Origin: Streptomyces flavochromogenes
GTDB taxonomy: Bacteria > Actinomycetota > Actinomycetes > Streptomycetales > Streptomycetaceae
DNA length: 64,000 bases
Reading direction: 5' to 3'
NCBI RefSeq assembly: GCF_000717595.1
Contig: NZ_JNZO01000005.1
Span: 186,001-250,000, forward strand
The stretch's first letter is position 1; every line of letters begins with the position of its first letter. The translations under genes and the position numbers were made by a program. The notes below the pieces were generated by a model. That model was not told the origin of the DNA, searched no databases, and worked only from the letters and a program-made list of their open reading frames with translations. Shown here in pieces: positions 1-14,900 of the stretch.

Positions 1-108
1 AGCGCGGCGGGCGTCGCCTGCACGCTCGGCATCGGCATGCTCGCGGGCCTGTACCCGGCGGTCCGCGCGAGCCGTCTGTCCCCGACAGAGGCTCTGGCGG
101 GCACGTGA
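1..108 (+). CDS. ABC transporter permease, FtsX/MacB type (C-terminal fragment)
   Basis: Only the last 35 codons lie in the window; the frame is open from base 1 to a TGA at 106-108. The residues read as a hydrophobic helix followed by LYPAVRASRLSPTEAL. That is the hallmark end of FtsX-family permeases (MacB/LolE-like ABC exporters), in which the last transmembrane helix is followed by a P-A-x-R-A-x-x-x-x-P-x-E-A-L motif. The substrate cannot be inferred from this fragment. A strong hairpin follows 18 bases downstream, so this is probably the last gene of its transcript. Confidence 0.8.
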   Translation, partial: SAAGVACTLGIGMLAGLYPAVRASRLSPTEALAGT

Positions 109-126
109 GCCGGGCCCGGCGTACGC

Positions 127-163
127 GTCGGGGGCGGCCCCCCGGTGAGAGACCGCCCCCGAC
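127..163. terminator. Hairpin terminator between convergent genes
   Basis: Perfect 11-bp inverted repeat, GTCGGGGGCGG at 127-137 and CCGCCCCCGAC at 153-163, between the permease tail (+) and the small secreted protein (-). There is no clear T-run, as is usual for Streptomyces terminators. It may serve both strands. Confidence 0.7.
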
Positions 164-184
164 CGTCGTTCCCGCTCCTACGGA

Positions 185-544
185 CTAGAAGCCGCAGTAG
201 ACCAGGCTGCCGCCGTCGCTGAGCAGGTCGTCACGGATCCAGCCGCTGACACCCGTCGCGTCGTTGCGCACGAAGGTCCACGTCTCGGAGGAGCTCCCGA
301 TCCGGGTGTAGCAGTGGTAGTCGAGCAGATGGGTGTTGTACGCGATGCCGTTGATACCGCACCCCGTGCTGGAGCCGCTGCGCTGGTTGGCCCCGTCAGC
401 CGTCTTGTTCCACGTGCTGCCGTCCTTGTCCGCGACCGTCTTGCCGCAGGCGGCGCCCGCGAAGGCCGGAGCGGCGGTGGTCATCGGAATGGCCACCGCG
501 GCCATCGCGACGACGGGAAGGAGCGCTGCAATTCGACGCTTCAT
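185..544 (-). CDS. Small secreted Cys-containing protein, SH3-like
   Basis: A 119-residue protein. The ATG at 544 was chosen because it begins a classic Sec signal peptide (MKRRIAALLP, then an Ala/Val-rich core, cleavage near AFAG-A) and has a G-rich stretch just upstream; the frame stays open much further upstream but that part is not protein-like. The mature part of about 90 residues has four Cys residues and a pattern (...YHCYTRIGSSSETWTFVRND...GWIRDDLLSDGG) resembling the bacterial SH3-like domains of small exported Streptomyces proteins. The function is unknown; wall binding or an extracellular ligand are possibilities. Confidence 0.65.
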   Translation of the reverse strand: MKRRIAALLPVVAMAAVAIPMTTAAPAFAGAACGKTVADKDGSTWNKTADGANQRSGSSTGCGINGIAYNTHLLDYHCYTRIGSSSETWTFVRNDATGVSGWIRDDLLSDGGSLVYCGF

Positions 545-901
545 TCGAACCCCCAATGGTGTCGTTTTGCCTGCGCCGCTCACGCCGCCCCGAAAGGCAC
601 CGGGCGAAAGCGACGACCGCCGAGTCCGATGGGAGGACCCGAGCGGCGTAAGTACCCTCGTAGGCCACCCCGAAGTGAAGAAAGCATTCCGGCAACGACT
701 GACCGAAACCGCTTGCCATGCGTCCTGAAATTCGCGAGCGGGAATTCGCCATAACGACATCGGAATGGCCGGGCCCGCCCTTCCCTCACTCCGCCGACAC
801 CCGTTCGCCCAGAGGCATCCCGTAGTTTGGCGGATCCCGCCGCAGACCCAAGGAGTCCCGTTGCGCCCACGTGCCCCACAGGTCCCGGAGGGTGGGACCC
901 G
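545..901. other. Divergent intergenic region
   Basis: 357 bases between the small secreted protein (-) and the sensor kinase (+). It must hold both promoters. I see no RNA gene or convincing protein-coding frame. A GGAGGG ribosome-binding site at about 887-892 serves the kinase. Confidence 0.5.
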
Positions 902-2584
902 ATGAGCTTCCGGTTCCGGGCGTTCGCCCTGCTCATGCTGGTCGCGCTGGCCGCCACCGCCGCCACCGCCTGGCTGACGCTGCGGCAGGCCAACCGCCAG
1001 GTCCAGGAGACCGTGACGGCCGGCCGGCAGGAGGTCTCGCGGATCACCGCCGAACTCCGTGCGTACGGCTTCACACATGGAACGTGGGAAGGGCTCTCCC
1101 CGACCGTCACCGAACTGGCGCAGGACACCGGCCAACGCATCCGGGTCGCCACCGAGACCGACGTGCTCCTCGCCGACTCCGACGCCCTCGCGGGCCGCGA
1201 ACCCCGCGCGCTGACCGGCCAGCCGCCCGTCCTCGTCGACCCGCGCCCGGTCCTGCGCGTCCCCGACGGGCAGCTGCCCCGTACGGCCGTGAAGCAGACC
1301 ACGAACGCCCTCGCCCGCTACCGCGCCGCCGTCGCGTACGCGGCCTGCCTCACGGCCGCGGGCGCCGAGCCGACAGCCCGGCCGGACGAGCTCGGCATCC
1401 CCCTCGTCGACACCGACCGCCGGCCCGCCCGGTGCCCGGAGCCCGCCGCCGAGTCCGACCCGATGACCCAGGCCGACTCCGAGGCGCTGCGGGGCTGCGA
1501 GCGCGCGCGCCCCCTCGCCGCCTGCCTCCAGCGGGTCTTCGACGAGCGGTCCGGATCCGCCGCCCCGCCCCGCCTGGAGATCCACCTCGGCGTCCGCGAC
1601 GAGTCCCCGCCCACCCTCGCCGCCGCGCCCACCGTCGCCGTCGCCGCCGGCGTCGCCCTCGCCGCCGTCCTCGCCGCCCTGCTGCTCGGCCGGGCCGTCC
1701 TGCGTCCGGTCCGTGCGATGACCGTGGCCGCCAAGGCGCTCGGCGAGGGCGACCTCGGGCGGCGGGTGCCCGTCACCGGACGGGACGAGATCGCCCAGCT
1801 CGGCGGAGCGTTCAACCGCATGGCCGGCTCCATCCAGGCCGGCGAGGAACGCCAGCGCCGCCTCACCGGCGACATCGCGCACGAGCTGCGCACCCCGCTG
1901 GCCAACCTCCGCGGCTATCTGGAGGCCCTGCGGGACGGGGTCGTCGAGCCGACGCCCGAACTGCTCGACTCCCTCCACGAGGAGGCCCTGCTCCAGCAGC
2001 GGATCGTCGACGACCTCCAGGACCTGGCCCTCGCCGAGGCCGGCGCGCTCACCTACCACCGCGCCGACGTCGACCTGCGCGACCTCCTGGGCGCCGCCCG
2101 CCGCGCGCACCGCGCGCGGGCCGAGGCGGCGGGCGTCGCACTGGAGGTCGCTGCGCCGAGCACCGTCTCCGTGCACGGCGACGCGGACCGGCTGCGCCAG
2201 GTCGTCGGCAACCTCGTCGGCAACGCGCTACGGGCCACCGCGCCGGGCGGCACCGTCACGCTTGCCCTGGTCCCGCACGGCGAGCTGGCGATCGTGGAGG
2301 TACGGGACACCGGCACGGGCATACCGGCCGAGGACCTGCCCCACCTCTTCGACCGCTTCTGGCGCGCGGACGCCTCGCGCGGCCGCGCCACCGGCGGCAG
2401 CGGTCTCGGCCTGTCCATCGCCCGCCAGATCGTCACGGACCACCGGGGCACCATCGCGGCGGAGAGCACGGTCGGCGTCGGCACGACGTTCAGAATCGTC
2501 CTGACGGCCCTGCCTGACCGGGAGCAGGACGAGCGGCGTCAGGAAGGGCGTGGGGACGGGCGTCAGCCGTCGGAGAGCCGGTAG
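902..2584 (+). CDS. Sensor histidine kinase (HAMP, HisKA, HATPase)
   Basis: A 560-residue membrane kinase of a two-component system. ATG 902 follows GGAGGG and starts the first transmembrane helix (residues about 7-25). A roughly 215-residue extracytoplasmic sensor containing several Cys residues follows, then a second Ala/Val-rich helix (about 243-263) and a HAMP linker. The HisKA motif IAHELRTPL places the phospho-acceptor at His327, and the catalytic domain has GNLVGNALRA (N box), DTGTGIP and GGSGLGLSI (G boxes). The architecture is BaeS/CpxA-like; the stimulus is not recognisable. Its stop lies 22 bases inside the 3' end of the response regulator on the other strand, its likely partner in a tail-to-tail arrangement. 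Confidence 0.92.
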   Translation: MSFRFRAFALLMLVALAATAATAWLTLRQANRQVQETVTAGRQEVSRITAELRAYGFTHGTWEGLSPTVTELAQDTGQRIRVATETDVLLADSDALAGREPRALTGQPPVLVDPRPVLRVPDGQLPRTAVKQTTNALARYRAAVAYAACLTAAGAEPTARPDELGIPLVDTDRRPARCPEPAAESDPMTQADSEALRGCERARPLAACLQRVFDERSGSAAPPRLEIHLGVRDESPPTLAAAPTVAVAAGVALAAVLAALLLGRAVLRPVRAMTVAAKALGEGDLGRRVPVTGRDEIAQLGGAFNRMAGSIQAGEERQRRLTGDIAHELRTPLANLRGYLEALRDGVVEPTPELLDSLHEEALLQQRIVDDLQDLALAEAGALTYHRADVDLRDLLGAARRAHRARAEAAGVALEVAAPSTVSVHGDADRLRQVVGNLVGNALRATAPGGTVTLALVPHGELAIVEVRDTGTGIPAEDLPHLFDRFWRADASRGRATGGSGLGLSIARQIVTDHRGTIAAESTVGVGTTFRIVLTALPDREQDERRQEGRGDGRQPSESR

Positions 2585-3255
2585 CCCCTCCCGTACACGG
2601 TCTCGACGCACCGGGCGCCCTCGCCGCCGCCCGCGCGCTCCAGCTTGCGGCGCAGGTTCATCACATGGGCGTCCACGGTCCGTTCCAGCACGTCCCGGTC
2701 GAAGCCGAAGACCCGCTCGATGATCTGCGCCCGGCTGAAGACCCGGCCGGGCTCACGGGCCAGCGCCTCCAGGATGGAGAACTCCTTCGAGGTCAGCTCC
2801 ACCGGCCGGCCCGCGACGCGGACCTCGAAGCGCGCGGTGTCGAGTTCCAGCGCGCCGACCCGCAGCACCGCGGACCCGTCCGCGCCGGCCTTCCTGGACC
2901 GGCGCAGCAGGGCCCGCACCCGGGCGGTCAGTTCGCGGGGGCTGTAGGGCTTGGTGAGGTAGTCGTCGGCGCCGAGGTCGAGGCCGAGGAGCATGTCCTC
3001 CTCGGTGGTGCGGGCGGTGAGCAGCAGAATCGGGACATCGGATTCGGTGCGCAGAATGCGGCAGACGTCGAGGCCGTCGACGAGCGGCAGCATCACATCC
3101 AGAACGATCAGATCCGGTTTTACCGACCGGGCCCGTTCCAGTGCCGCGCGGCCGTCCGCGACGACCTGCACGGCATTCCCTTCGCGTTCCAGATAAATCC
3201 GAATGAGCCGAGACTGTTTCACGTCGTCTTCGGCGACCAGAATGCGAGCGCTCAA
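2563..3255 (-). CDS. Response regulator, OmpR/PhoB family
   Basis: A 230-residue two-domain regulator. The receiver domain has the acidic pocket (AEDD near residue 10), phospho-acceptor Asp53 in LIVLDVMLP, and Lys102 in LTKPYSP. The C-terminal winged helix ends with the typical VETVYGRGYRLS. The start is TTG at 3255 with GGGGAG six bases upstream; no better start exists. It converges on and overlaps the histidine kinase by 22 bases, so the two are a probable pair transcribed from opposite ends. This gives scope for antisense coupling of their levels. Confidence 0.93.
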   Translation of the reverse strand: MSARILVAEDDVKQSRLIRIYLEREGNAVQVVADGRAALERARSVKPDLIVLDVMLPLVDGLDVCRILRTESDVPILLLTARTTEEDMLLGLDLGADDYLTKPYSPRELTARVRALLRRSRKAGADGSAVLRVGALELDTARFEVRVAGRPVELTSKEFSILEALAREPGRVFSRAQIIERVFGFDRDVLERTVDAHVMNLRRKLERAGGGEGARCVETVYGRGYRLSDG

Positions 3256-3400
3256 CGATTCTCCCCGACGCGACCGTGCCTGATCGCAGCACGGTAATAC
3301 AGAAACGAACAGGCGACGGAGGGGCGGCTGAAATCAATCCCCCGCCCGCGGGCAGGCATCGCGCCACGACCGAGCGGCGGACGCGTCCGCCGCCGCTCCC

Positions 3401-4204
3401 CTACAGCCCGTAGACGGCCGTCACGGGCGCGTGGTCGCTCCACCGCTCGGCGTGGGTGGCGGCCCGCTCGACGTACGCCTTGACGGCCTTGGCGGCGAGC
3501 CCGGGGGTGGCGAGCTGGTAGTCGATGCGCCAGCCGCTGTCGTTGTCGAAGGCGCGGCCGCGGTAGGACCACCAGGAGTAGGGGCCCTCCTGCTCGGGGT
3601 GCAGGACGCGCACGACGTCCACGTACCCCCCGTCGCCCTCCTCCAGCACCTTCCCGAACCACTCCCGCTCCTCGGGGAGGAAGCCGGCGTTCTTCTTGTT
3701 GGCCTTCCAGTTCTTGAGGTCGGCCTCCTGGTGGGCGATGTTCCAGTCGCCACAGACGACGACCTCGCGGCCGTCGGCGGCGGACCGCTCCCGGAGTTCC
3801 TTCAGATACGGCAGGAACTCGCCCATGAACCGGTACTTCTCGTCCTGGCGCTCGGTGCCGACCTCACCGGAGGGCAGGTAGAGGCTGGCGACGGTGACGC
3901 CGGGCAGATCGGCCTCGACGTACCGGCCGCTGGTGTCGAACTCGCTCGACCCGAAGCCCACGCGCACCCGGTCCGGCTCGCGGCGCGTGTAGAGGGACAC
4001 CCCGGCGCGCCCCTTGGCGGCGGCGGGCGCGTGGACGGTGAACCAGCCCTCGGGCGCCCGCACCTCCGGCGGCAGCTGCGCCTCCTCGGCGCGCACCTCC
4101 TGGAGGCAGACGGCGTCGGCGGAGGTCCCGCCGAGCCACTCGACGAACCCCTTCTTGGCGGCGGCACGGAGACCATTGACATTCACGGACGTCACAGTGA
4201 GCAT
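3401..4204 (-). CDS. xthA: Exodeoxyribonuclease III
   Basis: A 267-residue member of the exonuclease/endonuclease/phosphatase superfamily, an AP endonuclease and 3'-5' exonuclease of base-excision repair. It starts MLTVTSVNVNGLRAA, with the metal-binding Glu in CLQEVRAEE, the active-site GDWNIAHQEAD, and the catalytic His in SDHAPV near the C-terminus. Its length matches the E. coli enzyme. The ATG at 4204 was chosen because upstream in-frame codons are not family-like. It is divergent from the GNAT gene, with 50 bases between the two starts. Confidence 0.95.
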   Translation of the reverse strand: MLTVTSVNVNGLRAAAKKGFVEWLGGTSADAVCLQEVRAEEAQLPPEVRAPEGWFTVHAPAAAKGRAGVSLYTRREPDRVRVGFGSSEFDTSGRYVEADLPGVTVASLYLPSGEVGTERQDEKYRFMGEFLPYLKELRERSAADGREVVVCGDWNIAHQEADLKNWKANKKNAGFLPEEREWFGKVLEEGDGGYVDVVRVLHPEQEGPYSWWSYRGRAFDNDSGWRIDYQLATPGLAAKAVKAYVERAATHAERWSDHAPVTAVYGL

Positions 4205-4241
4205 CCCGGGAGAATACCGACACCCACCATCCGCATACATG

Positions 4242-4247
4242 TACGAT
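4242..4247 (+). promoter_or_regulatory. Candidate -10 box for a leaderless transcript
   Basis: TACGAT ends seven bases before the ATG of the GNAT gene. There is no Shine-Dalgarno sequence, a common arrangement for leaderless mRNAs in Streptomyces. No clear -35 is seen. Confidence 0.4.
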
Positions 4248-4254
4248 ACTCCGC

Positions 4255-4731
4255 ATGAACATCCAGCCCACGCCCTACGACCACCCCCACGCCGTCGCAC
4301 TCAACGACGCGGTCCAGGCGGAGTACGCCGTCCGCTACGGCGACGAGGGCGACGCCACACCGCTGGACGCCGGGATGTTCGTCCCTCCCCAGGGCCTCTA
4401 CCTCCTCGCGTACGACCCCGAGGGCAGCCCGGTCGCCACGGGCGGCTGGCGCACCCAGGACAAGAACGACGAGGGCTACGAGAACGGCGACGCCGAACTC
4501 AAGCGCATGTACGTGATCCCCGAGGCCCGCGGCCTGGGCCTGGCCCGCCGCATCCTCTCCGCCCTGGAATCCGACGCCCGCGAGGCCGGCCGCACCCGCA
4601 TGGTCCTCGAAACGGGCACGGCCCAGCCGGAGGCGATAGCGCTCTACACGTCGAGCGGCTACGCACCGTGCGCCAAGTTCGGCATGTACCGCGACTACGA
4701 CAACAGCCGCTGCTTCGCGAAGCCGCTCTGA
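4255..4731 (+). CDS. GNAT-family N-acetyltransferase
   Basis: A 158-residue single-domain acetyltransferase. The acetyl-CoA-binding motif A is visible as LKRMYVIPEARGLGLARRIL (R-x-x-G-x-G/A pattern), and motif B as a C-terminal LYTSSGYAPCAKFGMY. The substrate is unknown. Leaderless expression is likely, since there is no ribosome-binding site and a -10-like TACGAT lies just before the ATG. A strong bidirectional hairpin follows. Confidence 0.88.
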   Translation: MNIQPTPYDHPHAVALNDAVQAEYAVRYGDEGDATPLDAGMFVPPQGLYLLAYDPEGSPVATGGWRTQDKNDEGYENGDAELKRMYVIPEARGLGLARRILSALESDAREAGRTRMVLETGTAQPEAIALYTSSGYAPCAKFGMYRDYDNSRCFAKPL

Positions 4732-4757
4732 GCAGACTGATGCACCACGCCGCACGC

Positions 4758-4793
4758 GGAGGGGCGGGACGTCCGAGAACGTCCCGCCCCTCC
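4758..4793. terminator. Bidirectional hairpin terminator
   Basis: Perfect 15-bp stem, 4758-4772 pairing with 4779-4793, six-base loop, followed by TCTTT on the + strand. It lies between the GNAT gene (+) and the lipoprotein gene (-), so it closes both the acetyltransferase transcript and the RHS-lipoprotein operon. Confidence 0.85.
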
Positions 4794-4809
4794 TCTTTCG
4801 ACCTGCCCG

Positions 4810-5435
4810 CTAGCTGAAGGTGAGCCGTTCGACCTTCCGACGTCCGTCGACTTCGACGGTCATCTCAAGCTCACCGACCGGGAGTTCGGCCAACGCGACG
4901 TAGTAGACGCCCCGCCCCTTCATCTCGGGCGCCAGGTTCCTGACGAACGTCCACTCGACGTCCTTCCCACCGAATCGGGCGGACGTCATCCGGCTGCCGG
5001 GCTCCGCCAGGAGCACGACCATCCAGCCTTCGCTCGCCGTGCCGGGCCCGAACACCGGCGCGAGGTGCGCGCCGGCCTTCGGGGCCACCCCGGACGGGTC
5101 GGCGCACCTCCGATGGTTGTACCCACCGGACGTGCCCACCTCCGCGAGGCACAGACGACGCCGGGACGTCTCCCAGAAGAACGTCGCGGAGGCGCCGTCG
5201 TGCACGACGTCGGAGATCCCGACGCCCGTGGGAGTCTCGCCGGCGGCCTCGGCCGCGGTGAGAGCCGTCTCCCTCAACTCCGCCGTCCGGTCGGCCGTCG
5301 GGGTGGCCGTCGAGGTGGCCGACGGCGAGACGCTCGCGGGAGAGCCGGTGGACCCGGTGGTCGGCGACTTCTCGGCACCGCACCCGAGGAGCAGGCCGGC
5401 TGCCAGGGAGAACGCGACCATGCGCGTGAGACACC

Positions 5436-5439
<4 letters not shown>
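4810..5439 (-). CDS. Lipoprotein coupled to the RHS toxin-like gene; candidate immunity protein
   Basis: A 209-residue protein with a lipoprotein signal peptide: basic N-terminus, hydrophobic core and lipobox LLGC with the acyl-Cys at position 20. A Ser/Thr/Pro-rich stalk of about 40 residues follows, then a compact domain with two Cys residues (RRLCLAEVG...NHRRCADP). I do not recognise the family. The ATG at 5439 overlaps the TGA of the upstream RHS gene (ATGA), so the two are translationally coupled and the transcript ends at the hairpin at 4758-4793. In polymorphic toxin loci the gene immediately downstream of the toxin tip is normally the immunity gene. A membrane-anchored lipoprotein would suit protection from a membrane-acting toxin, but this is inference. 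Confidence 0.7.
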
Positions 5440-11756
<6,317 letters not shown>

Positions 11757-11899
11757 ACCCCACCTCTCAGGGGGACGGAAATGTCACCGAACGCTACGTG
11801 CAGCGCTCGACGGGGCGCCCACCATTTGAGGTAGATCTGAGAAAGGCTTATTTCGATATCCGAACACGCGGGACCGCTCGAATTCGAGCAATGAAAAGG

Positions 11900-11930
11900 G
11901 CGATGCCCGGGATGGATTCCCGGGCATCGC
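11900..11930 (-). terminator. Terminator of the FG-GAP/lectin gene
   Basis: Perfect 12-bp stem, GCGATGCCCGGG at 11900-11911 with its complement at 11919-11930, followed on the minus strand by CCTTTTC. It separates the 1476-residue gene from the RHS gene, so the RHS-lipoprotein pair probably has its own promoter in 11757-11899. Confidence 0.85.
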
Positions 11931-11970
11931 CGTCGTGCTGCCTCACGGTCGGGCGTGAGGCGTCGTGCCC

Positions 11971-14900
11971 CTAGTTGTAGGGGCGGAGGATGGTGGCTCG
12001 CGACCAGGTCCAGCCGGTCTCGGTGCCCCAGCCCGCCTTGTGGTAGTCGAAGCCCGTGGCCGTCGCGACGTGGGTGAACGTCTTGACGGCTCCGGTGGAG
12101 TAGCCGTAGAAGCTGCCGATGTCGTCCTTGCCGTCACCGTTGTAGTCACCCGGCAGGTACTGGGCGCCCTGGTAGTACCAGTTGCCGGTCGGCACGTCGA
12201 GGCTCTTGACCGCGGCACCGAACTTGCCGTCGCGCGCCGACGAGGCGGGCAGCTTGAACAGGGCGTCGTGACCGTCGGCGTAGTCGTACCAGAAGGCGAC
12301 GTCGTCGAGACCGTCCCCGTTGAAGTCGCCCGCGTGCGGGAAGGTACGGCCGAAGCTGCCCCAGGTGGTGCCGTTCTCGGACCAGGACACGGTGCTGGTC
12401 TGCGGGAAGACGCCGCCGGCCTGCGCCGGGAAGGTGTGCATCTTCAGCGCGCCGTCGGAGTAGCCGTACAGGGCGGCGATGTCGTCCCGGCCGTCACCGT
12501 TGAAGTCACCGGTGACGAACTTGCTGTTCGCCACGTGCCAATTGCCCGCCGCCATCTGCGCGGAGCCGAAGGGCGCGTTGAAGCCGCCCTGCGGGTTCGC
12601 CGTGAAGGTGAAGATGGTGTCGTTGCCCGCCGCGTACCCGTACCAGGCGGCGATGTCGTCCCGGCCGTCACCGTTGAAGTCACCGGCCAGCAGGGTCATC
12701 GAGGCGGAGTAGTAGCCGCCCTTGCCCGAGGTCCAGGACGGGAAGGGGGCGTTGAATCCGCCGCCCGCCTTGCCGGTCGCGGTGAAGAGCTTGACGACGC
12801 CGTCACCGTAGTCGTACAGCGACGCCTGGTCGGCCCGGCCGTCACCGTTGAAGTCACCGGTGACGAACTGCATCCGGTCGACGTTCCAGGTGCCCACCGC
12901 CGACTCGTAGGACTTGACCGGCGCGCGGAACGTGCTGTCCGAGTTGGACTGGAAGGTGTGCAGCGCGGAGGTCCCGGCGGAGTACGCGTACCAGGCCGCC
13001 ATGTCGCTGCGGCCGTCGCCGTCGTAGTCGTGCCGGACGACGGTGTTGGTCGACCACTTCGACCGGCCCGCCGCGTCGTACACGACCAGGCTGCCGCGGT
13101 CCTGGAGGAGCGCGTAGCCGTTGGCGGCGGCCACGTTGGAGGACCACAGCTGGGCACCGGCCGCGCTGGTGACCACGAGCTTGCCGTCGGACTGCATGAC
13201 GGCCTTGGCTCCGGTGTTGCCGGCCGTGTTCGAGCTCCACAGCACGGCGCCCGCGTTGGACGTGACGACGAGGTTGCCGTCGGTCCGCATCGTGAGCTTG
13301 GCGGCGTTGGAGGTGTACGTGGTGCCCGACGGGATCGTGGTGCCGGAGGGGATGTAGGCCCCGCCCGTCACACCGTCGATGGTGAAGCGCGCCCCGAACT
13401 CGAGCGTGCTGGTGGCGGAGGGCACGATGCCGCGCCAGCCGACCAGGGTGTTGTCCGAGGCCTTGCGGGCCCACAGCTCCGCGCGGCGCTCCTGGACCGG
13501 GTCGTTCGTGAGGTCACCGGAGGAGCCCACGACCGGGTACAGCGCCTTGGTGACGCCCGAGCCGATCTTGAGCCGGTTGGCCGGGATGCCCAGGGTGGCG
13601 GTGTTCAGGCCGCCTCCGGGTGCCTTCTGCGACCAGGCGACCATGATGTCGCCGGTCGCGTCGTCACGGAGCCAGAGGTCCGGCAGCCCGTCGAGGGAGA
13701 CGTCACCCGGGGTGATGATCGTGTACTTGTCCCAGTCGGTGCCGCCCACCAGGCTCGGTGACTTCGTGAAGCCGAGGTCCAGGTCGTTGGTGGCACGGTT
13801 GCCGTAGTAGGCCCAGAGCAGCTTGCCCTGCTTGACCAGGAGGTCGGGCTGGCCGTCGCCGTTGAGGTCACCGGGGGCGGCGACCTGGTCGGCGTTGTAC
13901 CAGTGGTCGTCACCGGTCCAGCTGGCCTCGCCGAAGCAGTCCAGCTCGTTCGGGACCGGGCAGGTCACCGACAGTTCGGTCCGCTGCTCCGGGTCGATCC
14001 GGCCCTGTCCGTCGTTGTCGTAGACGTAGATCTTCTTCTTCTTGTCGACGTCGTCGTACTCCAGGCTGACGAGGTCGTTGTAGCCGTCCTGGCCCCAGTC
14101 GCCGAAGGAGGAGACCTGCTTGTCGGCGAACGAGGCGCCGCCGTTGGTGGCGTTGCTGAACTCGCCGGAGCCCTGGCCTGCGTACGTCAGGAGTGTTCCG
14201 TTCCCGTCCACGGCCCAGATGTCGCGGTTGCCGTCGCCGTTCAGGTCGAACGCCTGGTCCCGCATCGCCGAGCGGCTCGCGTAGAAGATGTACGTGGCCG
14301 TGTCCGAGCGGTTGCCCGCCTTGTCGACGCTGTACGCGTACACGAAGTGCGGACCGTAGCTGGGCGGCGTGATGTTCACCGGCACGTTGACGCCCACCGG
14401 CGTGACGTCGGGGTCGGTGTCCGTCCAGTAGTGGTACTGGACCACGTCCGTGACGCCGTTCGGGGCGAAGGTGAACGCACCGGGCTTCCGCGCCGGGCCG
14501 GTCCCCTGGGGCCAGCCCTTCTCGCCGTTCGGGAAGACCGTCGAGTTGATGATCGGCGGGGAGCTGGGGCGCGTCCGATCGACGGTGAACTTGCAGGTCA
14601 CCGAGGTCGGACCCCAGGCACCGTCCTGGTCCTTCGTGGCCACGTTCCAGGTGTAGTCACCCGTCGGCAGGTCGACGTCCGGCACCGCCCAGGTGGTGAC
14701 CTTCTCCTTCAGGGCGGGCAGGGCCATCGTCTTGAACGGCGTGCCGGCACCCGCCTTGAACAGGTTGAACTGCGCCGTCAGGTTGCCCGCCTCCTTGTCG
14801 GAGTGCTTGGCGTACAGGCTGACGCGCGTGTTGCCGATGACACCACCGGTCTTGCAGTCGGTCTTGGGGAACGTCCCCAGGCCCGAGGGGCGCTTCGGCG

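Noticed and set aside
185..2176. A 663-codon open frame on the minus strand across the sensor kinase
   Set aside because: Only its last 119 codons, beginning at ATG 544, look like a protein; the rest is an antisense shadow of the kinase gene in GC-rich DNA.
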